The notes below the pieces were generated by a model, which was not told the DNA's origin, made no database searches, and saw nothing but the letters and a program-made list of their open reading frames with translations. DNA of 64,000 nt from Umbelopsis ramanniana AG (lineage: Eukaryota; Mucoromycota; Umbelopsidomycetes; Umbelopsidales; Umbelopsidaceae), in NCBI RefSeq assembly GCF_025399195.1, contig NW_026252107.1, positions 62,001 to 126,000 on the forward strand, written 5' to 3'. Within the stretch, counting starts at the first letter, position 1; every line of letters begins with the position of its first letter. Position numbers and translations under genes: made by a program. Shown piece by piece: positions 1-11,720 of this stretch.

Positions 1-1399
1 TGATCCAATCCGCAGAATTCGACGAGAGGATGAGTTCAATACTGCTCATGTTCCTGCTTACCTGACATGCTTGTATGAACTCAAAAAAAAGACGGAACTA
101 TTCGAGTTTGCCAACGAACTCGTCAAGCAAATCCCACAAGCTGAAGTCACTTGGTATGGTGTCGGCATGTATTATTTCTTCATCAAGAATTATGCAGAGG
201 CACGCCGATATTTCAGGTAATGGAAGAGAATGCACTGCCGACGATTATTGTCTACTGACAATTTTACAATTCATTCGACAGCCAAGTCACGACAATGAAT
301 CAATATTTCGCACCAGCTTGGCTGGCATTCGGTCACACTTTTGCGGTGGAAAAGGAGCACGACCAAGCTATTAGTGCCTACGCAACGAGTGCTCGTTTAA
401 TCCCTGGGTATGTCTTGTTTGTATCCGTGATCCATCCCGTTCGTTCTGCTAACACACTTTACTTTTAGTTCTCACCTACCCCTCATGTACCTCGGTATGC
501 AATACATGGATGAGAATATCATGGAAGTTGCATACGACTACTTGCAGCAAAGCCTCGCTTTGTGTGATAATGACCCGTTTTTGTTGAACGAGCTTGCTGT
601 GTATCACTATTCCATGCATGAATATGATCAAGCTCTTGAATATTTGGAAAAAGCGGAGGAGCTTGCAAAGGGTCATCAAAGTGAGAAAGGCATTATCTGG
701 GAAAAACTTTGGTGCAACTTTGGACATGTTCATAGGAAGCTAAGGTTGTTATGACGATAAATTTTGCACTAGATACCTGCGATGTGTACATTGACTTACA
801 GTATTCATTTCTCCTCAAAATACTATAGGAACTACGAGAAATCATTCTACTACTTGAGCAAGGTGTTATCTGTCAACCCCAAGAACTCGGATGCTCACGC
901 TTCTATTGGCATGATTTACCACCTCAAAGGCAAGATTGGTGATGCCATAGCCAAGTACCATGAAGCCTTGAAGAACAGTAACACCGAAGTCATTGTCACC
1001 GAACTTTTAGAAAAAGCATTACAGAGAAGTGCAGATTCGACATTGGATATCGTGTTGAGTGAGGATCCTGATGCTACAATCGACAGTGGTGGCTTTGATG
1101 TGGATATTGAGAATTGGGACATGTCCAAGGCCGCGCCTGAACGGCCACGACGAATTCTTCAAACTCCCAAACTGAGAAGCAATGAAAAATCCAACACAAC
1201 GGATGGAAACAATGAAGTAGAATACGATGCCGAGGCTGATGATACCGAGATTTTACAAATGGAACAAGGCGAGGATCCTTTCCTTGTTGATCATGGAGAT
1301 TTGGATCCAAATGTATCAGGGACCTTCTTTCTACATAAGCTGCGTGCTTCCAATAGCCCCAGTACTTCGGCTGGTAGCAAACGCAAACATTCGCAATAA
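1..1399 (+). CDS. CDC16: Anaphase-promoting complex subunit Cdc16/APC6, 3' part
   Basis: TPR scaffold subunit of the anaphase-promoting complex, the nuclear E3 ligase that drives mitotic exit. The gene enters the window already open, so its N-terminal half lies upstream. At least four exons are visible, with introns near 218-281, 408-468 and 746-829. The conceptual protein has successive helical TPR units, for example VPAYLTCLYEL, the stretch around TWYGVGMYYF, APAWLAFGHTFA, and a last unit around HASIGMIYHLKGKIGDAIAKY. This order is typical of Cdc16/Cut9. The C-terminal ~120 residues after the TPRs are acidic and Ser-rich (DAEADDTEILQMEQGEDP) and end in a basic stretch (SKRKHSQ). Identity rests on the TPR pattern and overall similarity. 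Another TPR subunit such as Cdc23 is less likely because the YLTCLYEL/WYGVG signature fits Cdc16. Confidence 0.85.
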
Positions 1400-1505
1400 G
1401 ACACTCACACTATACCCCCTCATATATTGTAATTAAAGTAGTTATTACACACTGTAAAAAAAAGAAAAAGAAAACCCTGTTCCATGTTGCTAATCTATAT
1501 GAAAC

Positions 1506-2462
1506 TCAAAATGTGATGTCTTTGCCCTGTTCCTCCCACCATCTAATCGCCCCTAGAGCTTTACATTTCCATTCAGCATTTCCTGATACCATATCTTTGG
1601 TGCGAGTACATGTCTTGAGGACAGACTCTGCATGCTGCTTTCCGTCCAAAAACGAAGCTTGGTAAGCTTCTACAATGCTCTTCTTCATGTTCAGAGTAGT
1701 GGCTATTTCAGCCGTACTAAGGGACGAATTTTCTAGCAATTCAAGGGCGAGCCAGAGTTTTCCTTTGTTAAGCAAATGAGGAAATATGACAAAGCGGTAG
1801 GGGCGACCAATGTAGTTGAGGCGGTGCATATAATCATTTTTGCCTTTGATGCCCAATCCAATTCTAATAGAGCGATAAACAACCGTGGCAGAAGGGTCGA
1901 TGTTGGGTCGCTTTCGCACAATGGTAGTGTCTGACTCCGGAGGCTCATGCTTTAGCCAAAATCCAGACTTTTCGTCCCCGGCATTTCCGTTCGAGTGCTT
2001 GAAGAATGTGTCTACCAAGTTTTGAATGGAGGCGACTTTGAGATGTTTTAGAATGGCATCAACGAGCAGGCACGGTCCATCAATGACAGCGCCGGTTTTC
2101 TTGTTTTGAATGCTCCGTATCAGCACCCCTCCCTTGCATGCCATTCGTCCGTCGCCAATATTGACATCCAAGCCCTTTCGAGAACCGCCCCGAAAGCCAG
2201 AGGACATGCCTACGCGATGGAAGTGCCACCTCCCTGGTGTGCGCTGCAGTGGGTGATTGTGTGTGTATGGGTCGGTGTATGTTTCTTCGTCGTACAAGTA
2301 AACTTCAACCTCCAGCAGTCGATATTGGTCGGTTTTGCCAACGCACAGTGTGAATTCCAAAAGCAACTTTGAGCAAATGTCTTCAAACAACTGCTGATAG
2401 TAGGCATTAACATTGCCCGATCCGTCAGATGGGACAATGTGTAGTAATTCCTCAATGTGCAT
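1506..2462 (-). CDS. Conserved protein of unknown function
   Basis: A 318-residue uninterrupted ORF. The first ATG used is at 2462, but the reading frame stays open 5' of it and a good acceptor (tttcag at about 2476) lies just upstream, so a short 5' exon is possible. Residues about 45-115 carry a compact conserved-looking block: LLEVEVYLYDEE, then DPYTHNHPLQ, then GRWHFHRVG, then FRGGSRKGLDVNIGDG and GGVLIRSIQ. This rhythm resembles single-domain bacterial proteins of unknown function that I recall being annotated loosely as DNA glycosylase-like; I cannot verify that. The C-terminal part (about 215-315) has a helix-turn-helix-like segment (LSTAEIATTLNMKKSIVEAYQ). No signal peptide or membrane span is visible. 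It is convergent with the Cdc16 gene, about 105 bp apart. Confidence 0.7.
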   Translation of the reverse strand: MHIEELLHIVPSDGSGNVNAYYQQLFEDICSKLLLEFTLCVGKTDQYRLLEVEVYLYDEETYTDPYTHNHPLQRTPGRWHFHRVGMSSGFRGGSRKGLDVNIGDGRMACKGGVLIRSIQNKKTGAVIDGPCLLVDAILKHLKVASIQNLVDTFFKHSNGNAGDEKSGFWLKHEPPESDTTIVRKRPNIDPSATVVYRSIRIGLGIKGKNDYMHRLNYIGRPYRFVIFPHLLNKGKLWLALELLENSSLSTAEIATTLNMKKSIVEAYQASFLDGKQHAESVLKTCTRTKDMVSGNAEWKCKALGAIRWWEEQGKDITF

Positions 2463-2714
2463 TTCCAGAATGCGCTGAAAATAGAAAAAATCAAGGGATG
2501 CACTGGATGGTCCAGCCAGCCACGATCAACCCCGCAAATACTTGGTTAAATAGAAAACGTGTTTATGCGTCATTGTTATTGCGTGCTGTTACGACAGCTG
2601 GTAAGGTACACAATGCAAATAATTCCTATTCTACGTTAATGGAGGGGGTATATCGCTACGAAATGGGTGGGGGAAAACAATACCATTTGGGGTATGTACA
2701 ATTGTATGGATTCT

Positions 2715-4289
2715 CTAATTTCTTACAACGCAATATACAGAAACGACCATGACAAAGGCGCCTACAATTAGCAAACCAATGGCAACTATCTCGAGGAAAA
2801 GGCTGTGTCCATCTTCATCCTCGTCGTTCTGTAACAAAGCTTGGGAGCTTTCTTCACTATCGGCCTTGGTCCATCTCCTGAAGGCAAATGCTCGAAGGTA
2901 GGCGCACCCGGGCATCATATAGTTCAGCATGGTGGCCGTCACGCCTCCAACAATTCCGTACACCTTGCCCAAACTGCGAACGTTCATACCCAGCGTGACC
3001 ATGACAGCAAAGAGCGAGAAGGTCAAGAGGAGATGCTGCAGGTTGGTTGGTCGTTGTTGGCGAGAATCGAATCCAAGCATCATTTGAAGAGCTTCGCGGG
3101 CCGGATAAAATGCAGTAGGTATGGTCAAGACCAAACTGATAGCCAAGGCAAATCTTCCAATGTTAATAATTGGATCGGTGGGCGAAAAGTTGAGGAACAT
3201 GTTGGCCTGTACATCAACGCCAAATGTGAAGTATCCAATGTACCCAAAGCCAAGGGCGAGTATCAGAGAAAGCGAGGTTGCGGTGGCAGTGGTTTTGCTC
3301 CAGGATTTGGCTGATTGATCTTTCAATGATAGAAAGTTACTGAAGGCAACCTGTAATGAATGAATGAATCAAAACATGAGTGAGTATGCCTGCGTGTACA
3401 TGACGGCGTGACATGAAACATTTCCTGGTACCTGAGCGCATCCGAAGGCAAACGCCATGATACCTAGCGATCCAAACACATCGGGACCTACAACAGTGAC
3501 CGGCGAGGAATGTTGAGATGCATACGCAGGGCACCGAATTATGACAGTAAGGAGAATGACTGGAAGGAGTAATACAGAAACAATGGACCAATTGGCGATT
3601 GTCCCTATGGAGCGAGACAGGTGCAAAGGGAAAATCTGCAAGGAATTTGTTAACCATCCAAGGAAGAACGTGGACACACACCATACTTGGATAGACACTT
3701 ACGAAAACCCAGGATACAACAGAAATAATAAAGGCGCGGTTGGCAAGGAGCGGAATGTCTGGGAAGTATTGTTCAAACAATACCGGGATCGAGTCACCGA
3801 TTACTGTGTTGGGGTTATGAGTGATACATTCTCACTTCAACTGACTGCTGCATGAAACACACGGTATAACTTACATATGAAATAACTGGTTGTGACGCCT
3901 AACAATTGAAAGAACACAAAGAAATTGTACATATGAAAGCCGTGCTTTCCCACGGCAAATTGAGCTAATTGAGCAACTTGGTAAAGATGGTTCTTTTTGC
4001 CAACCAGAACCATCATATATAATGATATGTAGGTCATGAATGCAACGACCAGCGCTACAATGGTGCCGAGCACCACTCCACAACTTAGAACAGCATAGGC
4101 TAAACCAATGATCCCGGCGCCCAACGTAGCATTGACCAGATTGAAAGCCACTTCTATGAAACTTCGATGGCCATAACCAGGTGTATCTGACTGAAGTAGA
4201 TCTCGCTCACTCGCTGTCAATTGATTGCTAGTAGACGGGGCTGTGCGAACACCTGCTCCATAGGTAGTGGGTAAGTGGGAGTTTGTCAT
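2715..4289 (-). CDS. Amino acid/polyamine transporter, AVT (SLC38) family
   Basis: Polytopic transporter that by family moves amino acids across the vacuolar or plasma membrane. Four exons are read on the minus strand: 4289-3875, 3803-3703, 3635-3432 and 3350-2715, with clean GT-AG junctions that keep the frame. After a ~45-residue cytosolic N-terminus, the first helix has the family signature FNLVNATLGAGIIGLAYAV. About ten further hydrophobic segments follow, including YFPDIPLLANRAFIISVVSW and LSLILALGFGYIGYFTFG. The last TM is close to the C-terminus (IGLLIVGAFVMVVSVYCVV). The 54-residue stretch between the final TMs contains an acidic LLQNDEDEDGH linker. It most resembles the Avt5/Avt6/Avt7-SLC38A7 branch; the substrate cannot be told from sequence. 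Confidence 0.85.
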
Positions 4290-4671
4290 TGATCGCTACG
4301 ACGTATCGGAAGTTATTTTGGCGTTGATAAGTTGCTGATAGGTATATTGAGGGTATTTGGTCAGGGAAGGGATAAAAAGAAGAGAAAATATCGTCGGAAC
4401 AAATGAGCCCAGCTGATATGAAAAGGTAGCCTGCTGACTGGGTCGTATCATTGGTGCTTGTGACGGCTCATTTGGGACAGACAGAAAAAAAAACCGCCCA
4501 CTCAGAAAGTGTCATTCAAACGGTGAGTCATGGCTGTAGTGTAGAATTACAGGGATATCTTTATTGTACTGACATGTCGTGAGATACAAATTTAATAAAG
4601 TAGGGTATAACAAAGATGTACAAGTGCGATGGGATGATCAACACGGCGGATTTTCTCTTTCTTTACAAGGT
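4290..4671. other. Intergenic region 5' of the AVT-type transporter
   Basis: About 380 bp between the transporter start codon and the stop of the arrestin-like gene, both on the minus strand. It should hold the transporter promoter and the arrestin 3' UTR. No ORF, repeat or RNA gene was recognised. Confidence 0.5.
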
Positions 4672-5979
4672 TCATGTGTACAGAGGGGTAGTCAAGGAGT
4701 CCATAAATACCAGTGGTGGCAAACCTTCCGATAAAACATCATCATAACTTGGGAGTTGCTCTGCAGAGACCGGGTAGACACCGTCGTCGTATTCTGAGAT
4801 GAGCCCCCTTAACCAACCTTCTTCATTGAGTGAGATAGGTGACGATGGTGGACTGGATAATGGTTCTTGCGCCGGGGCGGTGGAAATCACCAGTGGAAAT
4901 GATAAAGCCATTTCCTTTTCGGACTCAAAGTACAGACGCAGCCTTAACCTATGCGAAATATCCAATGCTTTCGATTTCAACGTTGGCGATACCAAGGGCG
5001 ATGTGAGCATAAGGTGTAATGATAGGAATTGTGTCAAAGAATTGGAGCGTTCGATGTTGAATTCGGTTTCTAATTGTGGAGATAATAGCCCAATTGAGAT
5101 AATGAGGTTTATGTTACACTTTGACGATGGAAGTTGACTTACGTCCAATTTGAGTGACATGAGATATTATGCCATCCGAAGCAGTCTGCTTGAAGGATGG
5201 TTTTTCAAGGCCCAGTATTGCTTGTCCAAGACTAAGGGAGAGATGGGTTTGTTAGTTGATTCTATTATTATGTTGGGGGGTCGTGTTGTACAAGGGAGGA
5301 GCGCTGCGTACCTGTAGGTTTCGATTTGATCAAGTCTAACCGCAATTTTGACTGCCCGACAGCCTTCAAGAAAGCTGACCAACTTGCCAGAAAAATCGAA
5401 GCGGCCCAATTGCATACACGCCATCTTGGGAAGCTCGAATTCGTATCGTATCTTATCGGCGCGTTGTCCACGATATCGGATATTAGGTATATAAGAGGCA
5501 AGGTGAAGAGCACCAAGCGAATGGCGGTTGATAGTCACCGGTAGGCTAGTACATAGAGATGGACGACGAAGATAGCCATCCGCCACGACTCGTACTGATA
5601 TGGAATACGCGATTTGGTGCTGCGGTAGGTTGATGGTGGGTGGTAGTCCGTCGCATGGGAACGATAAGGTCCATGAGAAAGTATGTTCGCCAGCATTGAA
5701 AGGCTTGGGTGAGTCTAGTAAGGACATTTTTTCCTTGCATAATACAAACATAGCATGTGTATCGGTCATTCTTAGTCTTTCTGGATTTCGTTGATGTACG
5801 CTTCTTGATACGCCTTTTAGTTTGATGAAGATGGCTCGGATGACTGTATGAGAGGACAGTCGAACAGTGACGGTGCCGGCCAGTGAGTGTGAAGTGGCAT
5901 TCAGCACGCCTTGTTCTGAGAACAGGTCGATGTTGGTTGTATTTGGGGACAGACTGACGCTTGTGATAGGACAGATCAT
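4672..5979 (-). CDS. Arrestin-domain (alpha-arrestin-like) protein
   Basis: Probable adaptor that links membrane proteins to ubiquitin ligases. I chose the ATG at 5979 because the 55 residues upstream in the same frame (from 6144) are low-complexity and His/Pro-rich, whereas the beta-strand pattern begins with MICPITSVSLSPNTTNIDLF. The N-terminal arrestin fold shows LAGTVTVRLSSHTVIRAIFIKLKGV, HTFSWTLSFPCDGLPPTINL and IAYSISVRVVADG. The C-terminal arrestin sandwich is about residues 190-330. Two introns are evident: about 5230-5311, and about 5052-5141 before QTEFNIERSNSL. Near the C-terminus there is an LPSYDDV motif, a PY-like (L/PPxY) site that alpha-arrestins use to recruit Nedd4/Rsp5 ligases. 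It could equally be a Vps26-like or Rim8-like member, but length and the PY-like motif favour an ART protein. Confidence 0.75.
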
Positions 5980-6943
5980 GACCACAATTGAGGAAAGTGG
6001 AAAAAAAAAGTGGGGGCGGCAGGTCGTTTGTTGTCGGCTTATATATGGTGTTGAACAGTGGGGGGGGGGAGTGGAGGCAAAAAGAAGATGGTGGTGTCTG
6101 GCGCTGAGACGTAGCATGTGATGAGTCAGGATTGGCTGGATCATTTTTTATTCTCAAAGCTTGTTCACAGCTGGCACTACTTTGTAGATCTCATCCATAG
6201 CGCGCGCTACAAGATCTTATTTTATTTTAAAATAGCCTCCTGATTACCTGCCAGATGACAAGCTTGAGGGGATACTGCTGATTTTCATTGTTACTACCAT
6301 GTCTTTTGATTCCCCTTCTAACATCCTTGTTCTCTCCCTCTCCACCTACCCGAAACCCCTAGGCTCATCACACCACCTTCCGCAAAGACATGGTCGCAGT
6401 GGCTGAATAGTCAAGGCTCTCGTGTCCCTTGCAAACTGGTGCAACCTATCCCGAACGAATGAATATTTGGGGGGAGATGGAGATTTTTGTACCCCGCTTT
6501 GATGAACTGGTCATTTTTATCATTCAACCTTATCTTTTTTCTGCTGCTTCTTTAACGGTTTCTGGGAAAACGTTTGTCACCAGGTTTAAAAAAAAGTCTC
6601 TGGTGGCGGGGGGTCAAACGGCTTCATAGAGGGTCATATGATATCGACTACCCATTTGGGCTGCAGCATTGAAACAGGTTTATTTTATTGGCTTGTGCTC
6701 TCTCTCAAACACCACATCGCTCACCTGTTCTTACTTCTTCGATGGTGTAGAAGAATGAGAAATCAAAACATAGAATTCAATGTATTCAAAGAACTCCGTA
6801 TTCTCCTCCCTAACAAAAATGTTGATCATTCGCAAAACAATACAGACTAAACGTTTTCCCACTTCATACCAGAGTTATGTTCTGCGTTGGAAACATGAAC
6901 AAACAAGATGCTCATTTATTTATTTAACACTAATGCAGGTCAT
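5980..6943. other. Intergenic region between arrestin-like gene and CSN6
   Basis: About 960 bp holding the arrestin 5' region and the CSN6 3' UTR, both on the minus strand. It contains homopolymer runs (a G-run near 6061-6069 and an A-run near 6001-6009) and an AT-rich stretch near 6210-6235. Short ORFs here have no recognisable content. No promoter element can be assigned with confidence. Confidence 0.4.
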
Positions 6944-8321
6944 CTATGCAAATGTTCGAGCTTTACCCTTGCGACCACTCGAGGATCTCCCCCCAACATA
7001 GCTACCAGGTGCATTGTGTGTAAAATTAACTTTGTCAATGAGCTCGTTGATATTGTTGACCCCTTTAGTGATGGCAGCCAGGTAAGAGGTTAGTACAACG
7101 TCGTTATACTCCTGAAAAAAGTTATATTTAGAAATATAGTTAGTGGATCCTATTGGAAACAATGCCTGCCAATCCCTTTCTCTTCCAAATCAGATCTAAC
7201 CTTCAAAAACTCTGCATTAAAATCCTTATTGTTCACAACTGGTAGACGATTGCATAAACTCGATATCTGTCGTTCAATATCATGGTCTACAGGAATCATT
7301 CCAGCTTCGGTGTCCTTGAGATACTCTAGTAATATTCTAACTCGAATTTGTAACATCTCAATGGCATTCCGTTGCGTCGTCAGATTGGATATCACTGCCA
7401 TGTTTATAGAAAGTTAGAATGGGGCTGCCCTGGCTGGCTGTTCTGCTTTAGTAAACTTACATGAACCTCCAGCGCCGTTTTTGTCTGCAGATATACTTGG
7501 GCGTGATGCATGATCTACTGCTATTCGTTCCGCTTCGCCTGTTGATATTTTATATTGTGCCCGTACAAATACTGCCTGCGCCTGTCCATCAACGATGTCG
7601 ATCAAAGACTCATAGATTCCCAGAGGAAGTTCTTTATGTCCGCCCGTCATGGCATTTGGATCCAATTGTAAGAACAGTGGCGATTCATTAATATCGAAGA
7701 ATTGGGTATGTATTTGGATATCCGAAGCAGTAGCGCTAGTGCCCAACGCGTACCATCCCATCAGATCCAGTTGCGGAAAAACTTGCTTCACTTTAAGGAG
7801 CGATGAAATCATTAGTGGGACGCAGGTGCCAGGAAAAAAAAACGTGGTAATGCCCTACATTGCTCCTGCTTCATGGTAAGATATTCCTTATCGATGATGA
7901 CTTTGTTGTTTTCGTCTCGAGCATGTAAAAGTTCAAACGAATTTACAAGGTCGATTTCTCTGCCAGACTGAGTTGCCAACACAGCGCCAAAGACCGCCTC
8001 TGTAAAAAGTCAGTTGTGAGTAATGACGATCCCATACCAGTAAACCAAATGCTGAATACCACGAGGTAAGATACCTTGAGCATTTCGTTCAGGATTTTGA
8101 ACTTTTATACGCGTATAGTGATCAGATATGTTCAAAAGAACCAATGGGTGACTAAAGGCCAGTAATCAATTAGATCTCGACCTTAATTTGATAATCATAG
8201 ATTCACAGCCAACGTACACTGAAATGTTCAAACCCGATACATTCTGTGCAGTAGATAGTACTGAGGTGGAGTCGGTGGCAGCTGGCGTTTTGCCTTCTTC
8301 TGTAATATCCATTGCGCTCAT
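6944..8321 (-). CDS. CSN6: COP9 signalosome subunit 6 (MPN domain)
   Basis: Non-catalytic MPN subunit of the COP9 signalosome, which removes Nedd8 from cullins. It is read from ATG 8321 through several short introns: first donor at 8217, with further junctions near 8140, 8070, 7990, 7860, 7460 and 7150. The N-terminal exon ends at GLNISV and splices to HPLVLLNISDHYTRIKVQNP, the start of the MPN domain. Later come QVFPQLDLMGWYALG, SPLFLQLDPNAM and IYESLIDIVDGQAQAVFV, all in family order. The C-terminal helical part has MLQIRVRILLEYLKDTEAG and YLAAITKGVNNINELIDKVN. The Jab1/MPN metalloprotease HxH motif is absent, as expected for CSN6. The C-terminus GRKGKARTFA is basic. Presence of CSN6 implies the fungus keeps a multi-subunit COP9 complex. 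Confidence 0.88.
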
Positions 8322-8494
8322 GCTGTTAAAAGTAAAATGAACCTTTCCAGTGAGGAGCAAGTTGCAACGGGGTTTCAAGTTATGCAATCAGATTGAAAGG
8401 GAAAAAAAAAAATCTTTATGCACAAAAAATATGTAGTAGGGCGAAAAAAAGGTAATACATTCATGATGGAGTTGGCTGTAATATTTGATCGTAA

Positions 8495-11400
8495 CTATTC
8501 TTTCCTATTCTCGCGTTCATCTTGTTCTCTGGATGCAAATAAACCTCGACCGGACAATAAGTCGACTAATGGGCGGTGTTCATACCACCACGCCTTCTTA
8601 CTTTTGCGGTTCTTCATGTCAGTTTCTCCCAGAAGATCATCAATAGGAGTGAATTTGACGTCGGTACCCATAATACCAATGACAGAGGCACTCTCCTTGG
8701 AATGGGTGAGCTCTATTGGTTGGCATTTACCGCTGTCATGTGCTTCAGTGAACGCTGCACTAGCGTGGAGTTCAACAAACTCAACAGACTTGACAGCAAG
8801 GCGGGTAGCACGAATTCTGTCCATGGGTGATGGAGTACCACCTTGTTGAATATGACCAAGAACAGCTGTACGAGAGTCAAAAATATGGTGTCCTTCATCT
8901 TGAAGGATGTTGCAAATAACGTCTGTGGTGTAAGTCTTGGAGACGGATTCAGTGCGAAGGATGATACGACCTTCCGACTTCTCTGCGTCATCATCGTTAT
9001 AGAGATCAATCAAGTGCTGTACGTCAGCTTGGAGGCGAGCGAGAGAGATGCCTTCTTCAGGAATATAGATGGTGTTTGCTCCCGAGGCCAGACCGGCTTC
9101 CACTGCAAGGTATCCGGTTTTACCACCTTGGACTTCAACAACAAACACACGTCGTCGAGATGAGCGAGCTGATTGTACAATAGCATCGCATGCATCGATA
9201 ATTGCATTAAGAGATGTGTCAGTTCCCAAGGAGAAGTCAGTTCCCGGCACATTGTTAGAGACAGTTGCGGGTATCTGGCAGAGTGGAATGCGAAGTGAAG
9301 GATATTTATCTCTTGCTTTTTCCAAGGCCAATAAAGCGCTGTAGGCTTCGAATCCTCCAATGAGGATCAAGCCCTGAATGCAGTGCTTTTGCATTTGGTA
9401 GGCAACCATACCCATATCTACATCCGGCTGAGATCGGTTGGTTCCTAGTTCGGATCCTCCACGAGATGTCCATCCATCCACAGAGAGCCAGGTGAGCTCT
9501 TCGATGGTACCACGCAAAAGTCCTGGGAAACCGTTGAATACACCAAGAGGAGTGTGGCCTCTGTTCAATGCATATCGAACAATGGTTCTAGTGGCAGCAT
9601 TCATACCACCAGCAGGAGCGCCAACGTGGAGAATAGCTATGCGCATTTGCTGATGTTCAGGAAGTCGCATGGTCTGGTCGTCGATAATGGTGGATGCAAT
9701 GTACGAGTCGTATTCATCCGCAAATTGAGGATCACGAAGCTCCATGGCCCGTGCAAAGTTCTTCTGGCTAATAGCCTCAGCGACAGCATGGGTCAATTCC
9801 ACTGCTTTCATTAATGGTCTGCATGTGATTTGGTTGTTGCTAGTACCGATGAGAGGAGACGGGCTATCGGGGGTGGCGCGTAAAACAGCTTCCACGGCTT
9901 CAACGGATTGAATGGTGGCCAAAATACGATCATAAGCAGCTGGGGATCCACCTCTTTGCGTATGACCCAAGGTTGTCACACGAGTGTCCAATCCAAGCTT
10001 ATCAGTCAAAATATCCTTGATATACTCAGCCTTGATAGCGTTGAGATTCTTGTCTATAGCTCCTTCAGCCACGATAATGACGGTCTTGCGCTTGCCAAGA
10101 TGACGATGGCGCTGAGCAACATCACACATAACTTGCTCCCAATCGTCCTCAGAAGGAGGACGCTCCGGAATAAAGACAAAATCGGCGCCAGTAGCAATAC
10201 CAGCCATGAGAGCCAGCCAACCACAATGTCGTCCCATGACCTCAACGACGAAAGCTCTTGAGTGGGATAAAGCTGTTGACGAGATAGAGTCGACAGACTC
10301 ACAAATACGATGTAAAGATGTAACGGCGCCAATGGTGATATCAGTGGATGACATGTCATTGTCAATGGAACCGACCAAACCGACAATAGTCAAGTGTTGA
10401 TATTTGTCGCATTCTTCCTGTGAGACTTTCCCACTTTCCTTGAGTTCCTTCAATAAACCTGGCCATTCTGAACGGAATACGTCGGCTCCAGTCAAAGAGC
10501 CGTCACCACCACAAACGATCAAAGCATCGATACCGTTTGAGATTAGATTGTTAGCTGCCTGAAGTCGACCTTCGCGGGTCTTGAATGGCATGCAGCGTGC
10601 AGTACCAATGGACGTTCCTCCCTAAAATGGTATGGCGTCAATGCTGAGACCCGTATCATTAAGCTTAGCTCAACCTTCACTTACCACAGCAAGCCAACCA
10701 CGAACATCCTTCCATTCCATCTTTTTGATAAATGAGCCGCCATCCACTAGACCTTGATACCCTTCATAGATAGCAAAAATATCGCATCCTTTGGTGATGC
10801 CGTAGCGCACAACAGCTCTCACACACGCGTTCATTCCAGGCGCATCACCTCCAGAAGTCAGAACACCGATCTTCTTCTTCTGCCCGACATGTCGGCTGGC
10901 CAACTCAATAGTTGGAGGAATTCCTTCATGCCTAACATGGTAACTGTCGAGCAAAGAGGACGAGAAAGGGCTTGCTTTGTTTGTAAATGCAATGACGTTA
11001 CCCAAAGGATCCACGGTATAAATTTCCCGCGAGACGTCCTTTTTATCGTCCGACTGAATTTCATGCTTCTGGCAGTGCTTGCTTGAATCGTTCAAAACCT
11101 GTTCTATTTTCTGGATCACAAAAGGCAGAAATAATATCAGTTTCATAAGAGAATGTCATAAACCGTGAAAAAAAAGGTGGTAGGTATTTGGATGCGTCAT
11201 ACCTGCAAATTGGAAGTAGCAATGACCAAGACAATATCTTCCAACGTGTAGTCAACATCGTTGCTAACGACTTCCTTCGGAGAACTCGCAGGGTTCAACT
11301 TGAGTCTGATGGTCAAATCTCTTTTATCACCATCGGAGAACATGGATAGCCAGGTAAGTCTGCCCATAATGCTTTCCTCGCTGTCTTTTGCGTCCGTTAC

Positions 11401-11589
11401 GATTTGAAAGCCAACAGAGCAGTAGAAAGCTAGAGCTTGGTCGAAAGCTCCCACTGTGGGAGCATTCAAAACGACATGCGATAAACCATCCGACATCCAA
11501 AAGTAAGCTTCAAAGGGTTGGTAAGTTGGAAAAAGAGAAGAATAATGAGAAGCAGTTGGCAACGCTTGCTGTTTTTTTTCTCGGCTCAT
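8495..11589 (-). CDS. PFK1: ATP-dependent 6-phosphofructokinase
   Basis: Key glycolytic enzyme converting fructose-6-phosphate to fructose-1,6-bisphosphate. It has three exons: 11589-11204, about 11136-10683 and about 10622-8495. The product is about 985 residues, the usual size of fungal two-lobed PFK. I start at ATG 11589; the frame is open to 11652, and ATG 11496 is also possible. Residues about 30-130 form the fungal-specific glyoxalase-like N-terminal domain ([20 protein letters not shown]). The catalytic lobe shows [52 protein letters not shown] (catalytic Asp), [14 protein letters not shown] and [15 protein letters not shown]. The C-terminal lobe repeats the fold but has [15 protein letters not shown] where the catalytic TIDND stands, so it is regulatory, as is normal in the family. 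Confidence 0.95.
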
Positions 11590-11720
11590 GGGATGGTGAC
11601 GGCGATTTTTCCGAACCAAACCCTGCTGTCGGGAAAAAAATAATCTGCCCATGTCTTTGCATGAAATCTTCGTACCATTTATGCAATTTCCGCAGCTTTA
11701 ACAAAAATATGTAGTTTACT

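Noticed and set aside
6429-7001. Plus-strand small ORFs upstream of and overlapping the CSN6 3' end
   Set aside because: No coding bias or recognisable motif; the CSN6 reading on the minus strand accounts for the overlapping part.
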